NCBI RefSeq assembly: GCF_034274695.1
Contig: NZ_CP128362.1
Coordinates: forward strand, 8,186,501-8,250,500
Direction: 5' to 3'
Source of the DNA: Chitinophaga sp. LS1
GTDB taxonomy: Bacteria > Bacteroidota > Bacteroidia > Chitinophagales > Chitinophagaceae
DNA length: 64,000 bases
The notes under the pieces are model-generated. The model did no database searches. It was not told where the DNA came from and was given only the letters and a program-made list of their open reading frames with translations. The translations under genes and the position numbers were made by a program. Below, in pieces: positions 9,993 to 20,100 of the stretch. How positions within the stretch are numbered: the first letter of the stretch is position 1; each line of letters opens with the position of its first letter.

Positions 9993-12281
9993 TTAAAAGG
10001 TTTTTGTATAGGTGAGCCTTCCTGTATTATTTGAAACCAGCTTCTTTTCTGTGCCGGGAATGAATCCTTTGTCTGCCATCATTTCCAGTTGTCCCAGGTA
10101 GGGAATCATCACCCTGAAATTGCCTGTATATCCTACTTTACTGAGGTCATACACAGATTGATAACTATACTTCAATCCTCCTCCTATTTCCAGCCATTTA
10201 AATGCTTTGAACTGTACACTGCCATTTGCACCGTATAGATCGTATTCCCCATTCATGGCAGCAGAACCGGTGCTTTGTACAGTAAAGCGCCCGAGGAACA
10301 TCGTATGGTTGAGAAGTATGCTATTTGTATTGTAATAGACATAACTACTGTCATCCATCTTATTATAAAACCTGGTATATGAGAGCAGGGTATTCATCAT
10401 GATTCTTTTTATTTTGTAGAAGTGGCTGACAGTGCCTACCATGGTATAGAAGGTATTCTCGATATAGGAACCGTCGCTCAGCTTTGTGAGCTGAGAGCTG
10501 GGGTAATAACCCAGGCTGAATACAGGGAAATGTTTAATACTCAATGTAGCCTGGATAGTTTTGTAAATAGTGTTACTCTGATAGTTAGCCTGTTGGTAAG
10601 AGGTGTTATAATCATTACGACGCACGGATGCAGTGATCATCAACTTCTTTTTAAAGAAAGGCTGATCCACACGTACAGACCAGGCGATTTGTTTAGCGCC
10701 TGTGGTATATAAACTAAAAGACTGGAAACCGGCCCCCAATACCTTGTATACACCTGTCAGTTTTGTGTGGGTTTTAGTGATCAAACCATTGGCAGATAAT
10801 GAATACGCCAGGTTGCGATGTTCACTAAACCTCAGCATGCTTCTGACCTTGGTATCATCGTCAGTGATCTGGTAATAAGGCAGCGACGATTTAGCCACTT
10901 CCCCCGTCACGTAAACGTTCTTACTGATCTGCCAACGGCTTTCTACAGCCATCCCCATTATATTATAATCAGGCGTGGTACTGTCAGTACCGGTACGCTG
11001 ATTATAGAGTTGTTTCTTTCCTCTGAAAAAAGAAACATAAAGGTGATTACCTTCTTTCATTCCATAGCCACCTCTGATCATAGTAAGGTATTGACCAGGC
11101 GAGCCATTGTATACCACATAATTCCGGAAACGGTAGTCAATCGTACCTGCTGCAAATGCCACGTAATATCTGGGGTTATACTCAACCTGTATACCCTGGA
11201 TACTGATGGATTTGGCGGTGAGTTCAGAATAATCAGCAAGGGCACGACCTATTGAAAGCTTACGAATAGCCAGCAATGTTTTATAGCCTTTGGGCAGAAC
11301 GGAATCCGGAAGATTCATACTATTTAGTTGTGCGGAGAGTTCCGCATTATTCCGGCTAGCTGATATCTTTTGCACCATATCACCTTTTAAATTCCCTACC
11401 TGTAACTGATGCGCATGATAACTACTATCCATTTGCTGCCATCTTTTTTGCAGACTGTCAAGCTGTTGTTGCCTGGCAGTATATTGCGATTCAATACTGG
11501 TATCGGAGAGTAGTCTATTACTACAAGGCTCTCTGATACCAGCCTTGTAGCGTAAATTAATACTGGGTATAGATGGGATAACAGGAATTCCTGACAAAGA
11601 ATCATTGTGTTTACCATATAATTCTTTTTCCTTTGCTTCCACCAGTCGTTGTAAAACAGCCGGAGAAGATAACCAGCTTTTCAACTGGCTGAGTTCTTTT
11701 TCCTTTGCATCCAGCAGGGCTTTCTCATCCATTAATTCCTTTAATTGTTTGATACGGGATACATCCCAGCTCTTTAATTTTTGAATTAACAGGTTACGAA
11801 AGTCGCGGTTGGTATATTGTATACTAAATCCTGTGATGTTACGGAACAGTGATGAGTTACCTTGTGTAGTAGAAAAGGTGACATGAACAGGATATTGATC
11901 GCGGATTGTAAGATCCATCCATGTAGACAAGGTATGCTGATACACATCTTTCTGCTGATATGGCGTATCAATTTTCCCCTGGTAGTAATAATCATACATC
12001 ACATTGCCATGTACTACCAGGAAAGGTTTGTGGGGTGGTTGATGCCATACTCCAGTATCATAAAGTTTGTCGGGGAATACGGGGATCATGCGTATATTAT
12101 TCCCTGTATCCGCTGCAAGCAGATAAGAGACTTGTCCTGATGATTGTCGTATGCCGCGGGGAAAAACAACAATAGTGCCTTTACCGGGAGCGCCGGGAAG
12201 GGTGGTACTGCGTTGCAACTGTGCATAAGTATTCATGCCCCTCATCATGAGGAGAATTAATATAAAACAATGATTCTTCAA
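9993..12281 (-). CDS. Exported beta-barrel-like protein with central coiled coil, TTG start (762 aa)
   Basis: The frame opens with TTG at 12279-12281. An in-frame TAA lies four codons upstream, and starting at the first downstream ATGs (residues 12-13) would remove most of the signal peptide (HCFILILLMM ... NTYAQ), so TTG is the best start. Residues ~170-320 are Lys/Glu/Leu-rich and coiled-coil-like (LKELMDEKALLDAKEKELSQ; RQQQLDSLQKRWQQMDSS). Residues ~360-762 are a run of amphipathic strands with aromatic ends (YVAFAAGTIDYRFRNYVVYN, HLYVSFFRGKKQLY, SVRRNDYNTSYQQ), as in outer-membrane barrels. The gene is first in the five-gene operon, behind the promoter at 12467-12496. I infer an outer-membrane channel or anchor for the PA14/RHS products. 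The family is not identified. Confidence 0.7.
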   Translation of the reverse strand: MKNHCFILILLMMRGMNTYAQLQRSTTLPGAPGKGTIVVFPRGIRQSSGQVSYLLAADTGNNIRMIPVFPDKLYDTGVWHQPPHKPFLVVHGNVMYDYYYQGKIDTPYQQKDVYQHTLSTWMDLTIRDQYPVHVTFSTTQGNSSLFRNITGFSIQYTNRDFRNLLIQKLKSWDVSRIKQLKELMDEKALLDAKEKELSQLKSWLSSPAVLQRLVEAKEKELYGKHNDSLSGIPVIPSIPSINLRYKAGIREPCSNRLLSDTSIESQYTARQQQLDSLQKRWQQMDSSYHAHQLQVGNLKGDMVQKISASRNNAELSAQLNSMNLPDSVLPKGYKTLLAIRKLSIGRALADYSELTAKSISIQGIQVEYNPRYYVAFAAGTIDYRFRNYVVYNGSPGQYLTMIRGGYGMKEGNHLYVSFFRGKKQLYNQRTGTDSTTPDYNIMGMAVESRWQISKNVYVTGEVAKSSLPYYQITDDDTKVRSMLRFSEHRNLAYSLSANGLITKTHTKLTGVYKVLGAGFQSFSLYTTGAKQIAWSVRVDQPFFKKKLMITASVRRNDYNTSYQQANYQSNTIYKTIQATLSIKHFPVFSLGYYPSSQLTKLSDGSYIENTFYTMVGTVSHFYKIKRIMMNTLLSYTRFYNKMDDSSYVYYNTNSILLNHTMFLGRFTVQSTGSAAMNGEYDLYGANGSVQFKAFKWLEIGGGLKYSYQSVYDLSKVGYTGNFRVMIPYLGQLEMMADKGFIPGTEKKLVSNNTGRLTYTKTF

Positions 12282-12754
12282 CCTGTATTAAACAGTTGGT
12301 AATAAAATAGGTAAAGGCTCAGTATTATGATCTATAATACAGCTCTATCAGGGTTGGTATTGTCCATTAACAAGTAAAGTAAATTAATTACATAAGGAAA
12401 CGTTTATCTGTTCGCGTTAAAATATAAGGGAAACAAGTAGTTAACGATAGGCTAAATTGGCAAAAACAAAATTAGTCAAATAATGAGTTATACAAAATAA
12501 ATTAAAATATGGAAATTGCCAATTGAGCGATAAGAATCAGGGGTTCATAGTCATCAGTATTTTACATCATATATTTGGTGGATGGAAGAAGTTTCAGAGG
12601 TGTATGCAGATCAAAAAAAAAATTCGGGGAAAATATACCTATGTGCAAAAATCTGTTGGACCATAATCTATGACATTTAGCATTAAAAAGAACTTCTGAC
12701 ATCCACCTATATTTTTATTGTAATAACGACCCGGTTCCCTCACTTCCGCAGTAA
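12282..12754. other. Divergent intergenic region
   Basis: This AT-rich 473-bp gap lies between the minus-strand PA14/RHS operon and a small plus-strand gene. Besides the minus-strand promoter it holds a plus-strand TATATTTG at 12570-12577, which fits the -7 consensus but has no TTG at the right distance. I see no ORF, RNA gene or long repeat here. Confidence 0.5.
12467..12496 (-). promoter_or_regulatory. Bacteroidota-type promoter (TTTG-N18-TAATTTTG)
   Basis: On the minus strand a -33 TTTG (12496-12493) and a -7 TAATTTTG (12474-12467) are separated by 18 nt. This matches the primary Bacteroidota sigma factor consensus (TTTG, 17-23 nt, TAnnTTTG). Transcription would start near 12460 and leave a ~180-nt leader before the TTG start at 12281. 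Confidence 0.6.
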
Positions 12755-13123
12755 ATGAATATTCTTCGATTACACACTCAGTCAAAATTAGAAAGAATGA
12801 TGAGTTGCCAGCCTTCAATTTTGGCTATTCAATCTTTCCGGCAGGAAGCAGACATGATTGAAGTATCAGCTTATCCAAACCCGGTAAGTGACGTATTGTA
12901 TTTTGATCTAAAACATAAAATGGGTAATTATACTGATAAAGTTGTCCGGGCTGCTACGCTTACGAATTTGGAGGGACAATTGCTATATCAGAAATTATTT
13001 ACCAAAGGAGATGAATATCGTATTAATATTCCAGTAGCACTGAGGGGCATGTTTATTTTGAAATTAACAGACAACGATGGTGAAATACATACAAAGAAAA
13101 TACTGATCAATAAAGAACTATAG
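12755..13123 (+). CDS. Orphan T9SS type A sorting-domain protein (122 aa)
   Basis: The last ~85 residues form a Por-secretion (T9SS type A) C-terminal sorting domain: VSAYPNPVSDVLYFDL, then LTNLEGQLLYQK, then RGMFILKLTDNDG and a terminal KKILI motif. That domain normally ends a large secreted protein and directs outer-membrane export. Here only ~35 residues precede it and no signal peptide is visible, so it should not reach the periplasm by Sec as read. ATG at 12755 is the first start. ATGs at residues 15, 16 and 34 are alternatives. It may be a remnant of a larger cargo gene or a small regulatory protein. It is convergent with porP and shares the terminator at 13156-13177. Confidence 0.65.
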   Translation: MNILRLHTQSKLERMMSCQPSILAIQSFRQEADMIEVSAYPNPVSDVLYFDLKHKMGNYTDKVVRAATLTNLEGQLLYQKLFTKGDEYRINIPVALRGMFILKLTDNDGEIHTKKILINKEL

Positions 13124-13155
13124 AATATGGATGCTTAACCCCTTTTTATTGAAAT

Positions 13156-13177
13156 GCCGGTTCCTTTCGGAACCGGC
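13156..13177. terminator. Hairpin terminator between convergent genes
   Basis: A perfect 9-bp stem GCCGGTTCC/GGAACCGGC with a TTTC loop is followed by TTT on the plus strand. On the minus strand the T-rich run is weaker. It sits between the ends of the sorting-domain gene and porP. Confidence 0.7.
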
Positions 13178-13184
13178 TTTATAG

Positions 13185-14099
13185 TTACTTAAAGAGCTGT
13201 ATCGTTGCGCCTATCTCAAAGGCGCCATCTACATAAGTCTTTATCCCTCCCGTCTGCGTTGTATACATTGCCTGTACCGACACCATTTGCCACGCTTTTA
13301 CACCTATTCCCGCCGTCACACTTTTGGATGAATGATACATCGCCATTATATTCGCCACATTATTCAGGAAACTGACATTCAAACCCGCATCCAGGATATT
13401 ATCATATCCCTTTACACCTCTATACACCAGTTTTGGTTCAATAGATGTGACCTCATCACTCTCTGGCAGGAACTTATAAGACACCGCCGTAAAGAAGAGG
13501 CCACCGCCGTCGGCACCCAGGTTATTACCTGTAAACAGGTTACGTACATTCGGTAATGCCGCTTGTACATTCAGGTGCTTATCCGTATATCCCATTCCAA
13601 ACTCCGCTTCAAAATAGTTATCCCTGCGATTAAATCCACTAATGGAAGGGTCATTTGAATCACCGTCTACTGCCTTTACATCCAGACGTTGTACATTCCA
13701 CACAGCAGATAAACCAAAATGCAACTGCTGCTCCTCTAACCCTAATGGGATACGATAGGCATACGTCATCGCAACACGGGTACGATCTATCAATCCAGCT
13801 TTATCGCTCATCACCTGTGCACCTACCCCTACCCTGCTATTCACCTGCCAATCGCCGGAGGCAAAGGCTGTGACCGGGGCACCGGGCATACCGCCCAACT
13901 GACGACGATAGGCAGCATTGAGACGCATGCCTTGTTCCAGACCAGCCATGGCCGGGTTGGCCAGGTACTGGTTCTGGAAATATTGTGTGCCGGAGGGTTC
14001 CAGCAATGATTGAGAATTCCCTAAGGACTGTGCCTTACTTTCATTGGCCATGCATAGACCTCCAAGTAAGAATAAGCATATATACTTTTGTAAGCTCAT
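13185..14099 (-). CDS. PorP/SprF family type IX secretion membrane protein
   Basis: The 304-residue protein has a signal peptide ending near NESKAQ and the hallmark N-terminus of PorP/SprF (QYFQNQYLANPAMAGL). It continues as an outer-membrane barrel (RVAMTYAYRIPL, HFGLSAVWNV, GMGYTDKHLNVQAALPNV, MYHSSKSVTAGIGVKAW). ATG at 14099 is preferred over a GTG one codon upstream. It lies 19 nt after the stop of the 2021-residue type B adhesin. In Flavobacterium, SprF is needed to export SprB, and SprF-like genes commonly neighbour type B T9SS cargo, so this protein probably serves the adhesin next to it. Confidence 0.92.
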   Translation of the reverse strand: MSLQKYICLFLLGGLCMANESKAQSLGNSQSLLEPSGTQYFQNQYLANPAMAGLEQGMRLNAAYRRQLGGMPGAPVTAFASGDWQVNSRVGVGAQVMSDKAGLIDRTRVAMTYAYRIPLGLEEQQLHFGLSAVWNVQRLDVKAVDGDSNDPSISGFNRRDNYFEAEFGMGYTDKHLNVQAALPNVRNLFTGNNLGADGGGLFFTAVSYKFLPESDEVTSIEPKLVYRGVKGYDNILDAGLNVSFLNNVANIMAMYHSSKSVTAGIGVKAWQMVSVQAMYTTQTGGIKTYVDGAFEIGATIQLFK

Positions 14100-14118
14100 C
14101 ACCTAATTGTTAATGGGA

Positions 14119-17100
14119 TCAATGCTGGTCCCTGATGATTGTAATAAAGCCTTTAGCAGGTGTGTTATAACCGTCTGCTTTCAGGATATAATAATAAGTG
14201 CCTTCTGCCAGCGGACTACCATTGTAAGTACCATTCCATTCATTGCTGTAATTCTTTTGATGATATACAACACGACCGGTACGGTCATAGATAGTCAGGT
14301 CATTGTTTGGATAACGGCTCAGGTCATTAATGATCCATTTATCATTCTTGCCATCGCCATTTGGCGTAAGCAGGTTGATCGCATCTATTTTAAATTCATT
14401 CACTACTGTGATCGTCACCGCTCCTTCATTGATACAACCATTATTATCAGTTACGGTCACTGTGTATACAGTGTTCTCTACAGGCTTGATTTGCAGGGTT
14501 GCTGTTTGCTGACCGTCTACAACACCGCCGGCATTTGACCATTCATAACTGACACCGCCAGTAGCAGTGAGATTCATGGCTGTTCCTCTGGAGATCACGG
14601 TATCCTGATCGGCTGTGATGATGACTGTTGGCAATGCATTTACCTTGATGGCAAATGTGCTGACCAGCGTATCTACACCACCATAGACAGTACCACCATT
14701 ATCCTTCACTGTTACGGTTACATTGACTGTACCGCTGATGTTTGGTTGCAGGTGGTATATAATCAGACCATTTGCATTTATTGCCAGAGAAGTAAAGAAT
14801 GGTTGGTCAGCGCTTACGGTGTAGCTCAGGGTTTGTCCGTCTTCTACAGCAGAAGCGCCGGTTGTCTGAACTGTCTGTACAGTTGTGATATCACATACTT
14901 CCTGATCAGCAATAACGTCCAGTGTCGGTGCCTGGTTTACCTGACCTACCTGAATGGTAAAGGATCTTTCAGTGTATAAACCATTTGCCAGTGTGGCACG
15001 TATGCTGACATTGTAAGTGTTCCTCATAGCATAATCCAGTATGGCGTTGGTCAACAGCTGGTTTCCTGAAATCGAGAAGAATGCATTGTCAGCGCCGCCT
15101 GCAACTAAGGTATAAGTATATACAGGATCTGGTTCCGCTGTTACACCAGATAGGTGACCTACGAGTGTTCCCACAGGTGTGTTTTCAACAATGATCTGGT
15201 TATCCAGGCTGATGTCTGTAGGCGGTAATGGTACGTATACCACTGTTACGCCTACTGTGGTAGCATTGCTCACATTCATACCATCACTCACTGTTAGGGT
15301 CAGGGTGACGGTTGTATTGTTGTTGGCATTCAATGCAGCTTCATCTTTTACAGAGAGTACTCCGGTAGCAGCATTGATGGCAAAGGCACCGGAGGGATCA
15401 CTGGTAATGGTCCAGTTTTGCAGCGTACCTGTTGTTTCAACAGCGTTGATCGTACCCACGGTGGTGCCTGCAGCACTGTATTCGTCTATACTGAATATCT
15501 GACCGGTGGTGATGACAGGAGCAGTAATATCTGATAATACAGAGATGGTATTAGAAGCAGTATTACCATTTGATCCTTTGTTCATTACTACATCTGCAGG
15601 CAGGGTCACTGTTACATTACCATCTGCGGATGGCGTGATGGTTAATGTATAAGTGATGTTATCGCTTGTTTGCAGGTTGCTGGCAGTACCGTTGATAACG
15701 GTAAAGCCAGCGGTTGTAAGACCTGTTACAGCTTCGCTAAAGGTAGCAGTCGCAGTAAAAGGCGCATTGACGTTTGTAACGGTGGCTGATAATGTCACAG
15801 TCGGATGCACTGTATAAACATATACACCTGTCGTACTACCTGCATTATTCAACGTAAGGTCTGCATTGTTAGTAAACACATCCTGAATAGTGCCTGTAAG
15901 AGCAGATAATGAAATACCATCCAGATCATTTTCTCCATCCTGAACGGTGTAGGTGAAGCTAAGGATGTTGGTGCCCGTACCACTTGTGTAAGCAGCACTC
16001 ACTGTTGCACTACCGATCGTAACCGGTAATACCGGGCTTCCCGTCACATTCACTACTGAGCTGAACTGAACGGAGAAATCAAGTGTTTGTGTAGCATGGT
16101 AATAACCATTAGCCGGTACACTCACCTGCGTGATTACTGGTGCTATCGTATTTATTAATACACCAGCCGTAGAAGGTGCATTCAAAGTAAGTATACCATC
16201 ATTACCAGCGGCATCTTTTATACTACCACCGTTTAATACACCTATCGCTATTCCATCCAGATCCTGATCGCCATTTACAACTGTATAAGAGAATGTTAAT
16301 TCAGAGGTACCTGTACCACTGACATAATCAGCATATACTGTACTGCTACCCATTGTAATAGCAATATGTGGTGTACCTGTTACATTCACCGTTTCCCCGA
16401 AGGTGACGATGAAGTTTAATATACTACCTGATTTATAATAGCCATTCGTTGGTACAGTCACATTTGTTACAGCAGGTGCTGTCAGATCTGCAAGTGTAGT
16501 CAGGGTGTTTGAGGCAGTATTGCCATTATCTCCCTTATTCACTGCGGCATCAACAGGCAGGCTTACTGTTACATTGCCATCAGAGGATGGTGTGATTGTC
16601 AGTGTATAAGTAATATTATCAGTTGTGGTCAACGCACTTGCAGTACCATTCACTACATTAAAGTCAGCAGCAGCCAGACCTGTTACTGCTTCACTAAAAA
16701 CAGCAGTAACGGTGTATGCTTCTTTTACTAATGATGCTGTGGTTGACAGTGTTACTGTTGGATGTACGGTATAAACATACACCCCGGCAGTGCTACCTGC
16801 ATTATGAAGAGTAAGATCAGCATTGTTAGTATACAAATCCTGAATGATACCTGTAAGCGCAGATAATGAAATACCATCCAGGTCATTTTCACCATCCTGA
16901 ACAGTATAGCTGAATGACAAAGTGTTTGTACCTGTTCCGCCAGTGTAAGCAGCATTCACAGTTGTACCACCAATTGTAACCGGCAATACCGGCGTACCTG
17001 TTACATCCACCACGAAGTTAAACTGAACGGAGAAATCAAGTGTCTGACCAGCATGATAATAACCATTCGCGGGCACACTCACCTGTGAAATAACTGGTGG

Positions 17101-20100
17101 GATCGTATTTACTAACACACCAGTCGTAGAAGGCGCTGTGAAAGTCAGTACCGCATCATTATCAAAACCATCTTTAATACTACCACCGCTTAATACCCCT
17201 GTTGCAATACCATCCAGATCCTGATCGCCATCTTTCACCAAATATGTGAAGGACAATATGGTAGTACCTGTACCAATAAGATAATCAGCATATACTGTAC
17301 TGTTACCGATAGTAAAAGCAATATGTGGAGTACCCCTTACATTCACAGCGTCACTAAATCTTACCTGGTAGAGCAATAAGCGACCTGTAGTATAATACCC
17401 ATCAGCTGGCGCAGTTACCTGCGTAATAACAGGCGCTATCGTATTCACCAGTACATCGGCAGTAGAAGGTGCATTCAATGTAAGTACCGCATCATTACCA
17501 GCCGCATCTTTAATACTACCACCACTTAATGCACCTACACCAATACCATCCAGATCCTGATCGCCATCTACAACTGTATAAGAGAATGTCAACTCGTCAG
17601 TACCTGTACCACTGATATAATCAGCATATACCGTACTGCTACCCATTGTAATAGCGATATGTGGCATACCTGTTACATTCACCACTTCACTAAATGTCGC
17701 TGTGAAGTTTAAAATGCTACCTGATTTATAATATCCATCAGCTGGCGTAATAACATTGTTAACAATAGGGGCCGTAATATCAGCCAACAGGGTAAGCGTA
17801 TTGGAAACTTTATTGCCATTACTTCCGATATTCACCGCTACATCCGATGGCAAACTAACTGTTACATTGCCATCGGCAGATGGGGTGATCGTAAAGGTGT
17901 AAGTAATATTATCTATTGTAGACAAAGCAATTGCTATCCCATTCACTACTGTAATATCAGTAGCTGTCAACCCTGTTACCGCTTCGCTAAAATTAGCTGT
18001 TACTGTAAATGTGCCATTCACCAAAGCAGGCGCCAAAGTGGTCAGTACCACTGTAGGACGAATACCATTTACCTTTACACCAGTTGTAGCAGGAATGATA
18101 AAAGTAGTATTCAATACATTCCCGGCGGCATCAGTCAGGGAATTCCCATTCACCTGCAGCGGAGATACCGCTTCTATTCCGTCATTATCCAGATCTCCTT
18201 CCTGTACGGTATAATTAAATGTCCATTTGTTGGTTCCTGCACCTGATGCATATACAGCCTTCACAGTGGCACTACCAATGGTCAGATTCACATAAGGTAC
18301 ATCTCCTGCATTGTCAGTATTCACCACTTCACTCATATTCAATGCCAGCGTGATCACCTGCCCGATATGATAAGTAGCATCTGCAGAGAATTGTGCAGAC
18401 TGAATAGTCGGTGCTGTATGGTCTATCGTCCATGAATAAGTAGCCGCCTGCCCTAAATTACCTGCCACATCTGTTGCTCTCACGCTTACTGAATGAGGGC
18501 CATCACTCAACCCATTTATCGTATAAGGAGATGTAGCCGGCAGGAAAGGACTTCCATCTATGCTGGCAGAAAACCCAGTTACATCTTCATTTGCCGTAAA
18601 TGTAAATGTGGATGAATTACTGTTTGTTGGGTTCGGAGGCCCCGTTACAATAGTCACAACCGGAGCAGTCTGATCGAGATTAATAGCAGCACTTGTACCA
18701 CTTACATTACCGGCAGCATCTTTCACCTGCATGTACACTTTTTGATTACCATCACCTGTTGCCAGCGTATATGATTTAGTCGCTGCAAATGTCTCATAAG
18801 CACTCCAATTACTACTATCTGCCGAGAACCGCATTTGCAGGCCAGCATTTGCATCTGTGGCTGTTTCCGACAATGTTACATTCAAAGAATTTGTAACAGC
18901 GGCTCCCCCATTAATAGCCAGTGAAATAACCGGCGCTGTCTTATCGATAATCATCACATCTCCGGTAGTAAAAGGTAAATTTGACATAGCAGGGGTAATA
19001 CCTGTACCATTTACATCCAACCGGATCGTACCATCATCGGTACCTGTATATACAACTACATTATATGTTGTATTGTTTACCTTTGACACTCCTGCTATTG
19101 CGGCCCCTGTTACACCCGTAGTTGTCAGGGTAAAAGCATTTGTTCCCGGGGTCGATACATCCGTGCTAAATGTCACCGTAAAGGTAACTGTGGTTGCATT
19201 GGTTGGTGAACCCCCATTTTTCGTCACACTTACTACTGTAGGCATACCCAATCTGATCAAGCGCCCATTTCCACTCGTAAAACCATCTGCAGCATACACC
19301 ACACCATTATTATTGACAGTTAACCCTGTAGGATAAGTAACCCCAGATATCGTCAAAGATGAATCCAGTATAACACCCATTGCTGTAGGATCAGTATATT
19401 TTACTACTGCAGCAACACCTTTTCTCACTGCTTCAATTGTGTACAAATTATTGTCAGCATCTGTGGCCAATGCAGAAAATTCCCTGCCCGTAGCCAGCGT
19501 AGATACTGCATAAGAGGGATATGTCAGTTTTATAATACCACCAGCCGGTTGTACTGGACTTTCCATGAAGTCTGTAAAATAAATATTCCCCTGTGTGTCT
19601 GTTGTCAGCCCCCAGGGATAAGAAGTACCTGCTGAAGGCACCGAAAGACCATCGAAAAGCCGTGTCCCACTATAGGCTTCTAAGCCGTAAGTATACCTCA
19701 CAATATCAAATTTGGCCGAAGAGCTATTATACTCCATCGCCAACAGGTTGTTAAAAATATCTACTGTAATAGCTGCAAAATATCTTCCGGATTGTACCAC
19801 TGTTGGTGTATACAAGCCCGCGGACAGTTTGATAATCTGGCCGGTACCTGTCTCAAAAGAATTGAGCACATACACATCGCCAAAGGCGTTAACAGCTATT
19901 CCCCATGGCTTATCACCCTGGATAGCTGTACCATGACTCAAGCCTGAATAGATCACAGTACCAGTGCCGGTGCCGCTTGTAAATTTCACTACATCATATA
20001 AATTTGTAGCGCTATTCAGCCTGGTGGTATAAATATTATTACTGGCATCTTTGGCAACAGCTGTGTAAGAACCGCCTGTTTCCAGTGTGGAAAGGATATA

